Shown here piece by piece: positions 60,898-64,000 of a stretch of DNA of 64,000 bases (the stretch's first letter is position 1; every line of letters starts with the position of its first letter). Source of the DNA: Panagrolaimus kolymaensis (Eukaryota; Nematoda; Chromadorea; Rhabditida; Panagrolaimidae); NCBI GenBank assembly GCA_028622995.1, contig JAJQJQ010000006.1, positions 3,348,001 through 3,412,000 on the forward strand, written 5' to 3'. Position numbers and translations under genes: made by a program. The notes under the pieces were generated by a model, which was given only the letters and a program-made list of their open reading frames with translations, did not search any database and was not told the DNA's origin.

Positions 60898-62292
60898 GTT
60901 TGAAAACATGTCGTCGAAAAGTGAAATGTCTATGTCAATACAAGAATCATCAAATGAAAGCTGTTCATTCTTCAATTCAGCAATTTCGGCTACACTTTGG
61001 CTTGCTTCCTCATCAATATGTCAAAATATTCTTCTAATTGCTGCAATTCCTCTCACATTCCTTTATGTTATTGTGCCAATTGTATTTAATGTTTTTCCAC
61101 GCTTTAGTCAACATGTTTTCTTCTTAAATTTTGGTAAGGTAGTTGGTGTTTCTTGCTTTTTTTGATCTTGATATTTTGTACGTGGAGATGTTGTAATGCT
61201 TTCTATTTTTTAGTGAAACTTCCAAATGTTGATTATGATAATCTTCAATCACATGGTGTTAAATCTATTGGTCGTCAATTTCGTTTGAAAGAAAAAGGAG
61301 CAAAAGTTTTATGTAATGGATTGGAACCTGTTCTTGGTGTATGGCATATTCTTCCACTTGAAATTTCTGAGAAAATCGAAGAATTACAAAATGCTAAACG
61401 TCGTCCAGCTGCTTTAACCAATGCCGAATTTGAACATCTTCTTTCAAGTGAATCATCTCAAGGAATCATACTTTATTTTCATGGAAACAAATCTGATCGT
61501 TCAACACCATATCGAGTTGATCTTTACAATCGCTTATCCGCCATGAATTTTCATGTTGTTGCTATTGATTATCGTGGTTATGGTGATTCATCTGGAACTC
61601 CAAGTGAAGATGGTTTAGTCGAAGATGCACATTTTATTTATGAATATGTTCGTGAAAAGGCTCCTAACAAACACGTTTATGTTTGGGGACACTCGATGGG
61701 TACTGGTGTTTCTGCTCGATTCGTTGCTGAACTTTGCGATCTTGGTATGGCTCCGTATGGTACTATTTTAGAATCACCGTTCAATAATATTCATGATGCA
61801 ATCAAAAATCATCCTTATGCTAAACCTTGGAGCTGGCTTGGAAAATGGTTTGATAAACTTATAATTGATAAATGGATTCAATATGGTCTTGTAATGGAAT
61901 CTGATAAATCAATTCAACGTTTCAAATGTCCTGTTCTTATTATGCATGCTGCTGATGATATGATCATTCCGATCCAACTTGGTGAATCTCTTGCTGAAGC
62001 TGCAAAAAAAGCTGATATTGACGTGAAATTTATCGAATTTGAATCAAACTTAAATCTTGGACATAGTTGGATTCATCGTGCACCACTTTTTATTACTATT
62101 TTAACGTAAGTTTTGTTTCATAATTTTGATGGAAAAATTTATAATACTATAATAAGATACGAAGTGTTATTGTTATTAATGGATTTTCATTTTTTCAGTG
62201 AATTCTTCAATTACTGTGAACAACATGCTAAATCAATGCATCCTCAAAATCGTCAACAAGAAGTACTCATTGGTCGTCGTAAAAATTTGTAA
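60896..62292 (+). CDS. ABHD12: ABHD12-type serine lipase (alpha/beta hydrolase)
   Basis: Exons 60896-61133, 61214-62105 and 62199-62292 give 407 residues. Residues about 38-75 include a membrane segment (ILLIAAIPLTFLYVIVPIVF), then the hydrolase domain: IILYFHGN (oxyanion loop), VVAIDYRGYGDSSG, the nucleophile elbow WGHSMGTG with Ser, the acid Asp in MHAADDMIIP and the catalytic His in LGHSWIHRAP. ABHD12 is a membrane lysophosphatidylserine lipase that limits inflammatory lipids in vertebrates. The ATG at 60896 is made from the last bases of a MITE target duplication plus the next G; an in-frame Met five codons on (60911) would also serve. Any natural 5' UTR and promoter have been pushed 447 bp away by the element. 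Confidence 0.9.
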
Positions 62293-62404
62293 TGTTTAAT
62301 AATTAAACTAATGTATGTATTTTTATGTCTAAAAAATAAATAAAATGAAGATTTCTTTTGATTATTATGTACTTTGCAACAACAAAACATGTTTGCGTAG
62401 CTGT

Positions 62405-62694
62405 TCATTTTTGAATTGGAAGAGCTCGACCAATCCCCAATAAATCTCCAGCTTCTTTAATAAATCTTTCCGTTTCCCTATCATTGCATCGAGTTGCAAG
62501 TTGAGCTAAACGAGATTCTGCAGATGAAAATGCATCGTCAAGATTAAATAGTTCAATTTGTGGTGGAGGAAGTTTTCGAAAACCTGGAAGGAAAACAGTT
62601 GGTTGAAGTGGAGGAAGAGGAACTTCAAGGGATGGTTTTACAATGGTTAAAGGTTCATATGGAACATTAACTATCTCATAAACTCTGAAATTTA
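62405..62694 (-). pseudogene. IFT52 (OSM-6) C-terminal fragment
   Basis: After a TTTCAG acceptor (62695-62700) one exon reads RVYEIVNVPYEPLTIVKP, then LPPLQPTVFLPGFRKLPPPQ, IELFNLDDAFSSAESRLAQL and RETERFIKEAGDLLGIGRAL before PIQK and a TGA at 62405-62407. This is the C-terminal part of intraflagellar transport protein IFT52 (LPPPxLELFDLDE and CGDILGV landmarks). The family continues for about 50 more residues; here it stops right after LPIQ. The only upstream candidate exon (62747-62830) cannot be joined in frame: the natural donor gives a TGA. So this looks like a truncated duplicate, or the last exon of a gene with a rearranged 5' part. About 60 nt are nearly identical to the fragment at 10921. 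Confidence 0.6.
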
Positions 62695-63023
62695 TATTTT
62701 AAAGTTGGTAAAATTGTAGTTTTAACACACCATTCTTTTTGTTTCATAGGTATTTGATAAATCATTATTTTTGTTGTACCTTTTTCCAGTGTCATCCTAA
62801 ACAAAAATGAATATTACTACAGTATTTCCATAACCATTGTATTAGTTTCAAATAAATAAAAATTCCTCTTTATTTGTCTATGATTTTATCACGTATGGAA
62901 ATTTCCCCAATCAAGAAAAGAAGACATTTTTGGCAAAAACAAAATATTTATTGATTATAAAAAACACATGTAAAAAAACAGAAGAAAAAAAATAACAGAA
63001 ACAGCTTCAAATTTTTAACAAAA
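62695..63023. other. Spacer, no gene seen
   Basis: AT-rich interval between the IFT52 fragment and the homeobox gene. A short minus-strand frame beginning at 62798 (MTLEKGTTKIM) has no known family. Confidence 0.45.
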
Positions 63024-63747
63024 TCATTTTTCTTCCGATGAATCACTTCCTTTTTCTTCTTGACGTTTGCACTTGTAACGATGATTTTGAAACCAAATTT
63101 TAACCTAAAAATATAATGTTTGATGTAATAAAACAAATTTATTCAACTTACTTGTGAAGGTTTCAATCCAAGAGATTTTGCAAGAGCATCGCGTTCATCT
63201 GGAGTAAGATACTTCTTTTGACGAAATTGTTTTTCCAGCCCTACAATTTGTTCTTCAGTAAAAAGGACACGACGTCTTCGATGTGATGAAGGTGAATCGT
63301 CCATTGAGAAGTTGAATGGCATCGGGAAGTTCATTGGTGGTAAAGGTTGAACTAAAAAAGGAAAATTATTGCATGTAAACCAGTAAGCAAAGAGAAAAGA
63401 TAAACATACAATTGAATGACGGATCAAAAGCTAGATTCGAAGGTGAAGAAGCAGATGCTGGAAAATTCCATTGAGAAAATGGGAAACTGAAAATTAACTT
63501 TTTATAAATTTCTTCAAACTCCACATAAAACAACAACTTACGCATTGAAATCAAGTAAAGGTGCAGGATAATTTCCAAAAGCTTGTCCATTTTCAGCCAT
63601 TGTTGTTTGAAGAGAACCATCAATAGGATAACCAAAATTTGGAAAATTCCAAAGAAAAGGAAAACCGGCAGCTGTTGTTGAAGCAGGAAGTTCACCTTTC
63701 ATAAAATCATCGGAAATATTAACATCAGCATTAACAGATTCAACCAT
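63024..63747 (-). CDS. NK-2 class homeobox transcription factor
   Basis: Exons 63542-63747, 63410-63486, 63152-63351 and 63024-63104 give 187 residues. The N-terminal 120 residues are Pro/Phe/Asn-rich and likely disordered. The homeodomain starts RRRVLFTEEQIVGLEKQFRQ, continues with KKYLTPDERDALAKSLGLKP, and ends VKIWFQNHRYKCKRQ. Tyr in HRYK (position 54) is the mark of the NK-2 class (C. elegans CEH-22, CEH-24; vertebrate NKX2), which binds CAAGTG-type sites and controls pharynx, muscle or neuronal fates. An intron splits the homeodomain between PSQ and VKI, the usual NK-2 place. The C-terminus is short and acidic. I see no TN or NK2-specific domain, so the exact orthologue is open. Confidence 0.9.
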
Positions 63748-64000
63748 TTTGAAAGAACACTTTTGAGTAGTTGTTGATATAAATAAAATATGAGTTGTGA
63801 AGAGCCTGTGCAAATGAGTATGAAGAAGTTTATAAATTGCAGTCGAAAGCAACTTGAAAAATAAAAAATAATTGCGCGGGCAAAGAAAGGTCACAAAGCG
63901 AATAGGTGCAAAAGAGGGTATTGAGGCATTTATTTTTTCTTTATCAATCGCCTAAGGTTCATCTCTGATTTCAAAAAGCGTTTATTAGTTTAGGGCTGCA
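63748..64000. other. Upstream region of homeobox gene
   Basis: Short AT-rich stretch upstream of the homeobox start; no other feature. Confidence 0.4.

Overview
The window is AT-rich nematode nuclear DNA. Evidence for this is short (about 45-60 nt) introns with TTTTCAG/TTTTAG acceptors, two cuticle collagens, two members of the nematode Clc-like (claudin-like) family, a serpentine chemoreceptor, a FLYWCH zinc-finger gene, and acceptor sites just upstream of start codons that suggest trans-splicing. I cannot name the species. All gene models were spliced by hand from the sequence; where every exon boundary was set, the joined length was checked to be a multiple of three.

Layout. 0.2-3.2 kb: two C-terminal copies of tripeptidyl-peptidase II facing outward from an inverted junction near 2.23 kb. 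3.8-7.7 kb: a secreted Gly/Tyr/Met-rich peptide, a divergent ADP/ATP carrier and a Clc-like membrane protein. 10.9-19.2 kb: a broken IFT52 fragment, a divergent protein kinase, a FLYWCH-type protein and a PAR-type (probably anionic) Cys-loop channel. 23.1-24.7 kb: a second Clc-like gene with a possible alternative last exon. 30-41 kb, all on plus: chemoreceptor, a short MAD1, a secreted LC8-like protein, DLST, a TREX-like exonuclease and CRNKL1. 41-45.7 kb: POL5/MYBBP1A-like, C1D and ILF2/NF45, tightly spaced behind CRNKL1 and probably one operon of RNA and ribosome genes. 46-54 kb: two minus-strand globin-like paralogs. 56.5-59.5 kb: tRNA-Tyr and two convergent collagens. 60.4-64 kb: a hAT-type MITE touching the start codon of ABHD12, an IFT52 C-terminal fragment and an NK-2 homeobox gene.

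The most unusual signal is not a gene. Between about 16.6 and 28.8 kb the short word CAGTT(T/A), usually followed by an A/T run, occurs about 70 times on the plus strand (my hand count). Its reverse complement stays near background. The word sits in 11 of the 12 introns of the channel gene and in the neighbouring intergenic DNA, spaced about 30-100 bp in the dense core, and largely avoids exons. The form CAGTTTAA matches the C. elegans 21U-RNA (piRNA) upstream motif CTGTTTCA at six of eight positions. The best hypothesis is a dense, one-strand cluster of short-RNA promoters with a diverged motif; this is untested.
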